Source: an uncultured Monoglobus sp.
GTDB lineage: Bacteria; Bacillota; Clostridia; Monoglobales; Monoglobaceae
Reading direction: 5' to 3'
Assembly (NCBI GenBank): GCA_947624305.1
Contig: CANQKC010000005.1
Coordinates: 45,022 to 109,021, forward strand
Length of the DNA stretch: 64,000 nucleotides
The translations under genes were made by a program, and so were the position numbers. Every line of letters starts with the position of its first letter. Position 1 is the first letter of the stretch. The notes below the pieces were generated by a model. The model ran no database searches. It was given only the letters and a program-made list of their open reading frames with translations, and was not told where the DNA came from. Below are positions 34,976 to 44,200 of the stretch, piece after piece.

Positions 34976-35497
34976 TTAAGCAAGCGAAGCGTGTTGCGAC
35001 GTACTGCCAAAGCCGCCGTTGCGGACGCCGTCGGCGTCATCGTCGACCGTTATGCCGTAGGGCGTGAAAATGCCCTGCGCGAAGCCGTCGCCGCGGCTGA
35101 TCGACACGGTCTTTCCCGTGTTTGTATCATTTGTTATTTTGATAAAAATATGCCCCTCGTTGTCGGAATTGTAATAATCGCTGTCGATTATTCCGACCGT
35201 GTTGTTGAGCTGGAGCCTGAACTTAAAGCCGAGCCCGCTCCGGGGATAGAGGCAGAGTACCCAGCCGTCGTCGATCCGTGCCCTTATTCCGGTCGGAACC
35301 GTCACTGTCTCGCCGGGGGCGAGTTCAAAATCGAGCGTCGAAAAAAAATCATATCCCGCGCTGCCCGCTGTGGCGCGGCGCGGGAGCTTGATCCCGGAAT
35401 AAATCTCGTTGATCTTGTCGTCGCTTTCGATAATGCCGCCCATGGCCTCTTTGAACTGACCGGGGCTGACTTTTTCAAATTTTGCAATACCTTTCAT
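34976..35497 (-). CDS. dut: dUTP diphosphatase (trimeric dUTPase family)
   Basis: The enzyme hydrolyses dUTP to dUMP and pyrophosphate, keeping uracil out of DNA and feeding thymidylate synthesis. All five dUTPase motifs are visible: AGSAGYDF (I), YPRSGLGF (II), NNTVGIIDSDYYN (III, with the catalytic Asp and the substrate-recognising Tyr), GDGFAQGIF (IV) and the C-terminal RNGGFGST (V). The 173 residues include an N-terminal extension of about 40 residues. It is the last gene of nrdD-nrdG-dut, 20 bp after nrdG, so dNTP synthesis and cleaning are co-expressed. Confidence 0.94.
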   Translation of the reverse strand: MKGIAKFEKVSPGQFKEAMGGIIESDDKINEIYSGIKLPRRATAGSAGYDFFSTLDFELAPGETVTVPTGIRARIDDGWVLCLYPRSGLGFKFRLQLNNTVGIIDSDYYNSDNEGHIFIKITNDTNTGKTVSISRGDGFAQGIFTPYGITVDDDADGVRNGGFGSTSQHASLA

Positions 35498-35517
35498 GTT
35501 TTACCTCTGTTTTATCG

Positions 35518-36009
35518 CTACGCGGTGTGAAGAACTATGCTTCCGACCTCAAGCGTTTTCTTTACGTCAATGACGCGCTGGTTCGGGCTGCCCTTCCAGA
35601 AAAGCTTCGGATCAAAAGCCTCCTGAATGAACTTTCCGTCAACGATCACGTCGAGATATTTAATAACCGGCAGATCGCAGATCTCCTCATAGTCATAGCC
35701 CGTGTAGAGCCATTGGGTCTTGGACGGATATTTTTCGCGTATCTCTTTGGCGAGGGCGGCGATGTCATCGCGGTTCGCGTGATGAAGCGGGTCGCCGCCG
35801 CTGTAGGTTATGCCGGAGATATAGTCCTTGTCAAGCTCGGCGAATAACTCCTCGCGCTCCGCCTCGCCGAAGGGCAGACCGCCGTTTTCGTCCCATGTGA
35901 CCGGGTTCTGGCAGCCGGGGCAGCCGTGCTCGCAGCCGGCCACCCACAGCACGACCCGAAGGCCGTCGCCGTTCAGCATATCATCTTTTGTTATATTGTG
36001 ATAGCGCAT
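35518..36009 (-). CDS. nrdG: Anaerobic ribonucleotide reductase activating protein
   Basis: This radical SAM enzyme generates the glycyl radical on NrdD. The [4Fe-4S]-SAM motif CEHGCPGC (CX3CX2C) is at about residues 26-33. The GG.P-like SAM region is TYSGGDPLH. Length 163 aa is typical. It starts 3 bp after the nrdD stop codon and is transcribed with it. Confidence 0.96.
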   Translation of the reverse strand: MRYHNITKDDMLNGDGLRVVLWVAGCEHGCPGCQNPVTWDENGGLPFGEAEREELFAELDKDYISGITYSGGDPLHHANRDDIAALAKEIREKYPSKTQWLYTGYDYEEICDLPVIKYLDVIVDGKFIQEAFDPKLFWKGSPNQRVIDVKKTLEVGSIVLHTA

Positions 36010-36012
36010 GGT

Positions 36013-38133
36013 TTACATACTTCTCCTGTCTCTGATTTCGGCCATTTTTGCGTCGTTGAGGCGCGTGTCGCCTTTTACTCTCGAGTACGAGAGATAACCG
36101 TTCATGCGGTCGATCTTGGTCAGGTTCTTGCTGCCGCACTTGGGGCAGACGTCCATCTCAAGCTCCTGATGGCCGCAGTCGTCGCAGTAGGCGAGCGAGA
36201 GGTTGACTCCCTCATAGAAGCCCATATCCATCGCGCGGTGGATAAGCGTCTCGATAGCCTTCTTGTTGTAGTCAATAGGATATTTTACATACTGTATCTT
36301 TCCGCCGTTCATCAGATCCCAGAAGCGTTTTTCGAGGTCCTGCTTCTTTATCGGGCTTATGTCCTCGGTAACGTGGCAGTGGAAGCTGTTGGTGACATAC
36401 TCGCGGTCGGAAACGTTCTCAACAATGCCGTATTTCTTTCTGAACTGCTGCACCTGAAGTCCGCAAAGGCTCTCCGCGGGCGTGCCGTAAAGCGCGTACA
36501 GGTGGCCGTCCTCGGCCTTGAACTCGGCAACCTTTTTGTTGATATGTTCCATAACCTCAAGCGCGAATGTGCCGTCCTCGACCATTGACTTCTTGTTGTG
36601 GAGCTGCTGCAGCTCGTTAAGAGCGGTGATGCCGAACGAAGCGGTCGCGCTCTTGAGCAGGGGCTTTATCTTGTCGTGGAAATTGAGGTGCCCGCCGTAG
36701 AAGCCGCCCTCGCAGTACGCGAGCGGATTGGTCGAGGCGCGCATCTCGCCAAGATATTCGTAGGTGCGGATATGCAGGCGGCGGATGAGCTCAAGGTAAT
36801 AATCAAGAACCTCATAGAAATCCTTGCTCTCTTTCTTGGCCTTGGCGTAGATCATGGGCAGGTTGAGCGAAACCGCGCCGATATTGAAGCGGCCCACAAA
36901 TACGGGAACGTCGTTCTCGTCGGCGGGCTCCATGCCGCCTCTCTCGTACCAAGGCGAGAGGAACGCTCTGCAGCCCATGGGAGAGATGACCTTCTTATAT
37001 TTCTTATACATGCTCGCAACATAGCCCTCGCCGGTCAGTGACAGCCAGTCGGGATACATGGTCTTGGCCGAGCACTCAACGCCCGCGCGGAACACGTCCT
37101 CAAGCTCCTTGCCGGGGCCGTGGAGCTTCTCGTCGTAAAGGAAAACAATCTTGGGGAACAGAACGGGCTTTTTGCATTCTTTTTTGCCCTGGCCGTTCTT
37201 GTGGACGTTCAGCAGAGCGATCGTCGCCATTTTCTCAAATTTGGCTGTGCCGAGGCCCGCGGTAACGGTGATAAACGGATAATCGCCGCGGCTCGAGGCA
37301 ACCGTGTTGAACTTATATTCCCAACCCTGGAAGCCCTGCTCGAAGTCGCGCTTAACGTCTTTCATGGTCTCTCTTTCGGCGATTTCCTCGGAAACGCCCA
37401 TGCTCAGGTAGCGGGCCTTGTTTTTCTTATATGTCTTTTCGGCGTAGGGCGCGAGGATCTTGTCGACCTCGGGCACGGTAAATCCGCCGTACTGCTGGCT
37501 CGCGGCTGACAGCACTATGTCGCCGATAACGTCAAATGCAACGTCGAGAGTCTTGGGCTCGTTATACCACAGGTTTCCCATCTCAAAGCCGCCGGTCAGC
37601 ACGCTTTTTACGTCAAACAGACAGCAGTTCATGGTGTCGCGTCTCGCGGACATGTCATGAACGTAAATATACCCGTCGCGGCAGGCCTGGAGCTCTTCAA
37701 CGGTCATAAAGAACTTCTGATAAAGTTCTTTGTTAAGCTGGTTGAATATGAGCGAGCGCTTTGTCGAAACCAGCGCCGAGTCGGAGTTTGAGTTCTCCTT
37801 GTCGCCGATGTACATGATCGCCTGGCTCTTTTGGTAAACCTCGTCAAGCATGTGGACAAAATCCTGCTTATAATTGCGGTAGTCGCGGTAGCTCTTCGCG
37901 ACGATCGGGTTGACCATATCGAGAGCGCCCTCAACAATGTTGTGCATCTCGGCGATATGGATCTCGTCCTTGCCCATGGTGTAAACTCTGCTGTCCACAA
38001 ACGAGCAGATGTTGTTAAGGTCCTCGGGCGTGAATGTAATGAGCGCGCGGTTAGCGGATTTCTTAACCGCGGTAACAACCTTTTGAACGTTATAATCTTC
38101 TTTCGTTCCGTCCTTTTTAATAATTTTTATCAT
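36013..38133 (-). CDS. nrdD: Anaerobic (class III) ribonucleoside-triphosphate reductase
   Basis: This oxygen-sensitive glycyl-radical enzyme reduces NTPs to dNTPs. An N-terminal ATP-cone allosteric domain (about 1-90, IIKKDGTKEDYNVQKVV) precedes the PFL-like barrel. The C-terminus has the zinc site CDDCGHQE...CPKCGSKNL and the glycyl-radical loop region RMNGYLSYSR. The start is placed at ATG 38133 because AGGAG ends 9 bases upstream; a GTG three codons earlier is less well placed. At 706 residues it is the usual size. Two NrdR-like boxes overlap its promoter. Confidence 0.96.
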   Translation of the reverse strand: MIKIIKKDGTKEDYNVQKVVTAVKKSANRALITFTPEDLNNICSFVDSRVYTMGKDEIHIAEMHNIVEGALDMVNPIVAKSYRDYRNYKQDFVHMLDEVYQKSQAIMYIGDKENSNSDSALVSTKRSLIFNQLNKELYQKFFMTVEELQACRDGYIYVHDMSARRDTMNCCLFDVKSVLTGGFEMGNLWYNEPKTLDVAFDVIGDIVLSAASQQYGGFTVPEVDKILAPYAEKTYKKNKARYLSMGVSEEIAERETMKDVKRDFEQGFQGWEYKFNTVASSRGDYPFITVTAGLGTAKFEKMATIALLNVHKNGQGKKECKKPVLFPKIVFLYDEKLHGPGKELEDVFRAGVECSAKTMYPDWLSLTGEGYVASMYKKYKKVISPMGCRAFLSPWYERGGMEPADENDVPVFVGRFNIGAVSLNLPMIYAKAKKESKDFYEVLDYYLELIRRLHIRTYEYLGEMRASTNPLAYCEGGFYGGHLNFHDKIKPLLKSATASFGITALNELQQLHNKKSMVEDGTFALEVMEHINKKVAEFKAEDGHLYALYGTPAESLCGLQVQQFRKKYGIVENVSDREYVTNSFHCHVTEDISPIKKQDLEKRFWDLMNGGKIQYVKYPIDYNKKAIETLIHRAMDMGFYEGVNLSLAYCDDCGHQELEMDVCPKCGSKNLTKIDRMNGYLSYSRVKGDTRLNDAKMAEIRDRRSM

Positions 38134-38196
38134 ATGGCACACTCCTGTTAAGATTGAATTTTAGCCATGCCGCCGGGCTTTTCGCGGTTTTATCAA

Positions 38197-38244
38197 TCAC
38201 AATATTTAGGTCCATTTTTATTTATGCGGCACAACATATAGTAT
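38197..38244 (-). promoter_or_regulatory. Pair of NrdR-box-like operators before nrdD
   Basis: Two 16-bp sites resemble the NrdR consensus acaCwAtATaTwGtgt. On the minus strand one reads ATACTATATGTTGTGC (38244-38229, 13 of 16 matching). The second, on the plus strand, is TCACAATATTTAGGTC (38197-38212, weaker). Their centres are 32 bp apart, three helical turns, the spacing known for NrdR box pairs. The stronger site overlaps the -10 and start region, consistent with repression at high dATP. Confidence 0.6.
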
Positions 38245-38271
38245 AATAACACATATTTTCAAAAAAATCAA
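38243..38271 (-). promoter_or_regulatory. Promoter of nrdD-nrdG-dut
   Basis: On the minus strand TTGATT (38271-38266), a 17-bp spacer and TATTAT (38248-38243) lie 110 bp upstream of the ATG. The remaining 38272-38514 is AT-rich and shows no gene or clear structure. Confidence 0.65.
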
Positions 38272-38514
38272 TACCTATCCGCGACAAATTTTTACAATTT
38301 TAAAACCGCCGCAATCCGCGCTGCGTCAAGGCTTTCGAGTGATTTGGAAACAAAAAGCCGAAAAAATTGTAAAATTTTTGTAATATTCTGTAATTGATTT
38401 TTAAAAATCGTGCATAAAAAATTATAGCACAACGATTTTTTTAAGACAACACTATTTTTGAAATTATTAAAATTTGAATATTCTGTTAAAAATCAAACTT
38501 TGGAAACATTTTAC

Positions 38515-38543
38515 TTGATTTTCTTTGGGAAATATTATATAAT
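38515..38543 (+). promoter_or_regulatory. Promoter of the P-type ATPase gene
   Basis: TTGATT (38515-38520), a 17-bp spacer and TATAAT (38538-38543) lie 43 bp before the start codon at 38586. Confidence 0.8.
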
Positions 38544-38585
38544 GAATGAACCACTAAAATTTGCATCGGAGGAATATTCTGACAT

Positions 38586-40955
38586 ATGGAAAACGGAGAC
38601 AATCTGCCCGCGTTATCGGGCGGCGATTATAACGGGCTCGGGCCCGATGAGGTGCGACGGCGCGTAGCCGAGGGCAAGGTGAACAGCGCGGCGAAGACCT
38701 CAACCCGGACTTACAGCGACATTGTTAAAGACAACGTGTTCACTTATTTTAACTTAATATTCGCGGTGCTGGCCGTTCTGCTTATAATCGTGGGCTCGTT
38801 CAGGAACCTCACGTTTATGATCGTTATATTTTTTAACACCATAATCGGAATTGTGCAGGAGATCCGCTCAAAGCGGGCGCTTGACAGCCTTAAGATAATC
38901 AGCGACCCGAAGGCCGTCGTCATAAGAAGCGGCGCGGAAAAGACCGTGCCTGTCAACGAGCTTGTGCTTGACGATCTGGTCGTGCTCTCGGCGGGCAGTC
39001 AGGTCCCCGCCGACGCCGTCGTCATCTCGGGGACGGCGTATGTCAACGAGTCTCTGATAACCGGCGAGGCCGACGAGGTCGTGAAAAAGCCGGGATACGA
39101 GCTGCTGAGCGGCAGCTTTATCGTTTCGGGCTCGTGCAGGGCGCGGCTCACCAAGGTAGGCGAGGACTCGTATGTCTCGAAACTGACCAAAAAGGCCACC
39201 GACGACAAGCGTGAAGAGGAGTCCGAGATGATAAGGGCACTCGACAAGCTCGTCAAAATCGTCGGCGTGATAATAATCCCGATCGGTCTGACGCTGTTTG
39301 TCCAGCAGATGTTTTTTGACCACGCGGGCTTCCGCGACAGCGTGACGGGCATGGTCGCAGCGGTCATCGGCATGATACCCGAGGGCCTGTACCTTCTTGC
39401 CAGCGTCGCGATGGTCGTGAGCATTATGCGGCTCGCGCGGCAGAAGGTGCTTGTGCGCAGCATGAAGTGCATCGAGACGCTCGCCCGCGTTGACGTGCTG
39501 TGCGTGGACAAGACCGGAACGATAACCGAGAACACCATGAAGGTCAGCCGCTTTGAGCCCGTTGGCGGCGGCGACGGAGAAAACGCGCGCGCTGTTCTCG
39601 GAAGCATGGTTTCGGCGATGGACAACGACAATATCACCATGGCCGCGCTCAAGCGGTATTTCACGCAAACAACGGGAACAAAGCCCGACAAGATATGCTC
39701 GTTCTCGTCAAAATATAAATACAGCGGCTGCGAGCTTGGCGGCAAAGCCTATATTCTCGGCGCGCCCGAGTTCGTGCTGCGCGACGATTTTGAGAAATAT
39801 AAGGAGAAGGTAAACGAATACTCGTCGCAAGGCTACCGCGTGATCGTTTTCGCGGAATACGACGGCGAAGCGGACGGAAAGGCTCTGACCGGCCGCGCCG
39901 ACGCGCTCGGCTTTGTGCTGCTCGAGAACCCCATTCGCCCGACCGCGAGGGAAACGTTTGAATATTTCGCGGGTCAGGGCGTTCAGGTCAAGGTCATCTC
40001 TGGCGACAATCCCGTGACGGTCTCAAGAGTCGCGCAGGAGGCGGGGATCGAGGGCGCGGACAAGTATATCGACGCCTCGACGCTCACGTCCGATCAGGCG
40101 ATCCTTGACGCCTGCGCGCAATATAACGTGTTTGGCAGGGTGACGCCAGAGCAGAAGAGGCAGTTCGTTCTGGCGCTCAAGGCTCTCGGCAAGACGGTCG
40201 GCATGACGGGCGACGGCGTGAACGACGTTCTCGCGCTCAAGGAAGCCAACTGCAGCATTGCTATGGCATCGGGCACCGAAGCCGCGTCGCAGGTGTCGCA
40301 GCTCGTTCTGGTTGATTCGGACTTTTCAAAAATGCCTTCGGTCGTGAGCGAGGGAAGAAGAGTGGTAAACAACATTCAGCGCACCGCGGGAATGTTTCTT
40401 GTGAAAAACATATTCTCGCTGCTGCTCGCGCTGTTTTCGGTGATCGTCGCCTGCGGCTATCCCATGGAGCCGTCGCAGGTGTCGCTGCTGGCTCTGTTCA
40501 CCATAGGCACGCCCGCGTTCTTCCTGTCGCTTGAGCCGAACCACAATCTCATAAAGGGAAGGTTTTTGACCAACGTTTTCAAAAAGTCTATCCCCGCCGG
40601 CCTCACCGACTTTATAGTCGTCGCGGGGCTTGTGGTATTCGGCAAGGTGTTCGGAGTGGACGACGTGAGCATATCCACAGCCTCGACAATTCTCGTGTCG
40701 CTGGTCGGATTTATGGTTCTTTTCCACATATCAAAGCCGATGAACGCGTTCCACATAACTCTGCTGTCCCTGATGATCGCGGGCTGGCTCGGCTGCGCGA
40801 TATTCCTGCATCAGCTTTTCGCCATGACAATGATGAGCTGGCGCTGCATAATGATTTTGGCCGTGTTTATTCTTGCGACCGACCCGCTGCTGCGTGTCTT
40901 AAGAACAGTAATCGAGTTCCTGTTTGACAAATTCACAAGAAAAAAACCTGCATAA
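38586..40955 (+). CDS. P-type cation-transporting ATPase (HAD-IC, CtpE/Ca2+-ATPase-like)
   Basis: This membrane pump moves a cation using ATP through an aspartyl-phosphate intermediate. The phosphorylated aspartate is Asp308 in DKTGTITEN. The actuator loop has ITGEADEV (TGE), the ion-site helix reads IPEGLYLL, and the hinge reads MTGDGVNDVLALKEAN. The 789 residues with about ten helices and a short N-terminus lack heavy-metal-binding domains. PEGL together with TGDGVND suggests Ca2+ or Mg2+ transport like CtpE-type pumps, but the ion is not certain. The ribosome site GGAGG is 13 bases from the ATG, longer than usual. The copy A repeat follows the stop codon. Confidence 0.92.
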   Translation: MENGDNLPALSGGDYNGLGPDEVRRRVAEGKVNSAAKTSTRTYSDIVKDNVFTYFNLIFAVLAVLLIIVGSFRNLTFMIVIFFNTIIGIVQEIRSKRALDSLKIISDPKAVVIRSGAEKTVPVNELVLDDLVVLSAGSQVPADAVVISGTAYVNESLITGEADEVVKKPGYELLSGSFIVSGSCRARLTKVGEDSYVSKLTKKATDDKREEESEMIRALDKLVKIVGVIIIPIGLTLFVQQMFFDHAGFRDSVTGMVAAVIGMIPEGLYLLASVAMVVSIMRLARQKVLVRSMKCIETLARVDVLCVDKTGTITENTMKVSRFEPVGGGDGENARAVLGSMVSAMDNDNITMAALKRYFTQTTGTKPDKICSFSSKYKYSGCELGGKAYILGAPEFVLRDDFEKYKEKVNEYSSQGYRVIVFAEYDGEADGKALTGRADALGFVLLENPIRPTARETFEYFAGQGVQVKVISGDNPVTVSRVAQEAGIEGADKYIDASTLTSDQAILDACAQYNVFGRVTPEQKRQFVLALKALGKTVGMTGDGVNDVLALKEANCSIAMASGTEAASQVSQLVLVDSDFSKMPSVVSEGRRVVNNIQRTAGMFLVKNIFSLLLALFSVIVACGYPMEPSQVSLLALFTIGTPAFFLSLEPNHNLIKGRFLTNVFKKSIPAGLTDFIVVAGLVVFGKVFGVDDVSISTASTILVSLVGFMVLFHISKPMNAFHITLLSLMIAGWLGCAIFLHQLFAMTMMSWRCIMILAVFILATDPLLRVLRTVIEFLFDKFTRKKPA

Positions 40956-41050
40956 AAAAAGTCCCGCCCGCGGCGGACTTATATGACAGTACAGTTTAAA
41001 TTTTCGCAACGGCATAGTTTCGGCTATGCCGTTGTTTTGTATAATAATAA
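40952..41050 (+). repeat. Terminator-like repeat, copy A
   Basis: This is an about 95-bp element beginning at the P-type ATPase stop codon. It contains a GC-rich inverted segment (about 40962-40978), the block CAGTTTAAATT and a 10-bp hairpin AACGGCATAG/CTATGCCGTT (41008-41033) followed by a T-rich run. A diverged copy occupies 45757-45850 on the other strand, immediately after the GH105 stop codon. In both places it follows a gene in the sense direction, so it probably terminates transcription. Confidence 0.75.
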
Positions 41051-41052
41051 CA

Positions 41053-41260
41053 TCGGCCGCCCGTCTGCCTCGCCCGCCTCCGGAAGGGGAGGCTGACTTC
41101 TGCATTCCCCTAAGTGGGAGGCAATATAATGGCTCCCCTTAGGGGGAGCTGTCGCCAAAGGCGACTGAGAGGGGTTCTAATTCCTATTCACTAATCACTA
41201 ATCCCTACGTTCGTAGGGGCGGACGACCTCGGCCGCCCGCCCTTGGATTAAATTTGGAAA
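41053..41260 (+). repeat. Left composite intergenic repeat array
   Basis: In order it holds a CGGCCGCCCGTCTGCCTCGCC block (41053-41092), a GGCTCCCCTTAGGGGGAGC palindrome with TCGCCAAAGGCGA hairpin (41130-41176), a 'CACTAATCACTAATCCCTACG' tract (41190-41210) and a GGGGCGGACGACCTCGGCCG core (41216-41235). The same components recur in inverted orientation at 45425-45710. No reading frame is supported here. Confidence 0.8.
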
Positions 41261-41274
41261 GAATTAATTATTTT

Positions 41275-44200
41275 TTACAAACTCATTTCGACGGGTTCTG
41301 TAAGTGGTTTCATATTATCAAAACTGTCCCAAACGAAGGCTTTGACATATCCGGTTGACAGATCAACATCATCAAACAAAACTTCCTGTTCGATTGGTTT
41401 TGAATTTATTGATTTGAGCGCATCATTCTCGTCGTAAACGGCAAGTATCACTTCACCGTTCAGCCCGTCACAGTTTAAGGTTTTGACCGTCACACTGTTT
41501 TCCGCCGCGTTCTCAATCGCAACCGCGGGAATTGCTTTTTCCATTACTGCTGTTATCTTTATATCATGGTTAGGCATACATATTGACGTAGACGCGCTTG
41601 AAGGATCAGCAAAAATATCCTCACCCGTGTCAACAGTCCAACGAACGAATTTATATCCGTTCGGAACATAAGCCGTAATCTCGGCGTTTTCTCCCGCGTG
41701 AAGGTCACGGTTCAGCGACATTAATCCCGTAAAATACCCTCTCTCGACGCTTGCGTTATATGATGTGCTTTCGGCGTCATTTAAAGTGTCATATCCGGGT
41801 GTGATCTCAATATTATTTTCAGCGGTCAAAAAGTATGTGTCAACGCCCAATACAGACCCGCTGTCCGTCGCTGTGTATGCAATGCCGCTTGCAAGCTCAA
41901 TATTATTGAAATATACATTGCGCGCAACATTATTTTCATCGTTGTATTCTGCGACACTTATGTCCATATCGCCCGTGTCGTTTCCTATATATGATAACCT
42001 ATACTCATTTTCCCCGTACATATATACCGTCTTTTCGTCACCGTTAACAGAGATCGTAATATTTGCGTCCGGTCGGCAATACGGAACATTGTCTATAACT
42101 GAACCAACAATAACATCATTTTTATCGTAAATATAAACATCCACCGGGCAGGCAATATTGTATCTCTTTCTCAAGCGTTCTGCGGACTCGTTAATAAGAT
42201 GCGAGTATTCATTGAAACGAGCCGGATTTTCTAGTTCCAAATCATATATCCAGTCGGTCAATACGATTTCATGAAACTGATATGTTGATTCTTTTATGTT
42301 TGAAACAGATTTTTTAAAATCTTCGGTGCTTTTATCGCCCAGCGCTTTGGAGATCTGCCCCGCAAGCGAATTATCCATCGCGTCGACGAACGCTGTCGCG
42401 TAATCGCAGTCGGTGTTGAGCATATTAAACATAACATCGACTGCGCTGTTGTATATCTGTGCTTTGTTCTTGTTTTTATTTGATAAAAATCCGCTTTTTG
42501 ATTTGTTATAGACCGTTTTAAGTACATTTTCGGTGTTTACAAGAGCTATGATATTACAGTATTTTTCTTGTATCTGATCGGAATTAAAGCAAACCTGTGA
42601 TATGTACTTTCCCGTCTCATACGCGGCCTTGAACATGAATGCCTCGGGATTTGCTACAGAGAACGACTCCTTTACTCCGCTCCATAACGTGTCTATACCC
42701 GCCTGAGCCACATTTTTTCCTGTCATAGCTATAAAATTAACGAGCATTCTCTGTGTGAACTCGTCATCGCTTGTCTGCATAATGCTTATGCAGTCTCTGA
42801 GCGCCTGTTTAAGCGCGGGATTATCGCTCGGACACGCGCTGTACATATCTTTCATAATCTGCTGCATTGAGCCGCTTAATTGCCTGATGTTATAATATGT
42901 GTTGATCTGCTCGCACAATGACTGAAAATCGCTGGCGTAATCAATAGCCTTTCCGATAAAATCTGTCAATTCTCCTATATCCGCGGCGTCCGGATGGGCC
43001 AGTTTGAATGAACTGTTTAAATGTTCGCACAGATCATCTCTTGTCGCCTGTGACATATTTTTAAAATCCACAACATTGCACACATCAAATTTATCCTTAT
43101 TTTTCATTTGATTTGTAACAAAATTTGTCAAGTCTCGGGTCTGTTTCGTTATATCGTTATTAATACAGCTCATCACCTTATAATCGACCGAGGTTTCAAA
43201 CATGCTCATTATAATAGCCTCGTACATATCCTTTTCTTCAAATGCATAATCGGCAACGCTTGATGGATTATCGACCATGTTAAGGCTGTCCATAAACGCG
43301 TTCCACGCGCCCGCGGCGCCGTCCATTCCGCACTCTCTGCCCGCTTTGCGCAGCTGCTGGCTCGGCGAGTCGGGCAGGTCAAAATACGTGTTCTCCATTG
43401 TGTTACCGAGTTTCGAGGTTATCAAATGATCGGCTTTGTATATGTCAACATCAAAGGCATAACGGTCTATTATTATGTTATACGTAAAGTCGGCGGCATT
43501 AACATTATCTCCGGTAACATGAACTTTAACAGTTGATGACCCCATCGGAGGGTTCCGCAAATACACGGTCTCGCTTATAAAACCGCCGTAATCAATATTA
43601 CCCAAGTCGCAGCTTTTTGTCTTAACGTCGGAGTTTTGCTCAAAACTAAACCCGGTCGGCAGCGTTATATCCGCCTTGACGTTGTGTGCGAGAGTGTCGC
43701 TTCTATCAACGTCGCCGGAAATATACAAATTTTCTACCATTCCGGTAAGGGTAAAGCTGTCCGCGCTGTATTTGTCGGCATCCGCGTCGTAAACCAAATT
43801 CTCACCGCCGCTGAAATAAGCGGAAAGCGTACGAGTTGCAGTTTGTGGTGCAGAAGGAACAAAACCGCCGTCGGGCAAGCGCACATCGTCCATAATTTTT
43901 ACGGGTATGGATTTATTTTCCGTAGTGCCGTCGCCAAGCTGTCCGTAGTCGTTTCTTCCCCAAGTCCAAAGGCTTCCATCCGTTTTTATCGCCGCTGTAT
44001 GTTCATTTCCTGTGGAAACAGCCGCGACATTGTCCATGATTTTTACGGGTGTGAGTTTGTCCTCCGTAGTGCCGTCGCCGAGCTGTCCTTGATAGTTAGC
44101 TCCCCAAGTCCAAAGGCTTCCGTCCGTTTTTATCAAAGCTGTATGATTATATCCCGCGGAAACCGCTGCGACATTGTCCATTATTTTTATGGGAGTTGAT

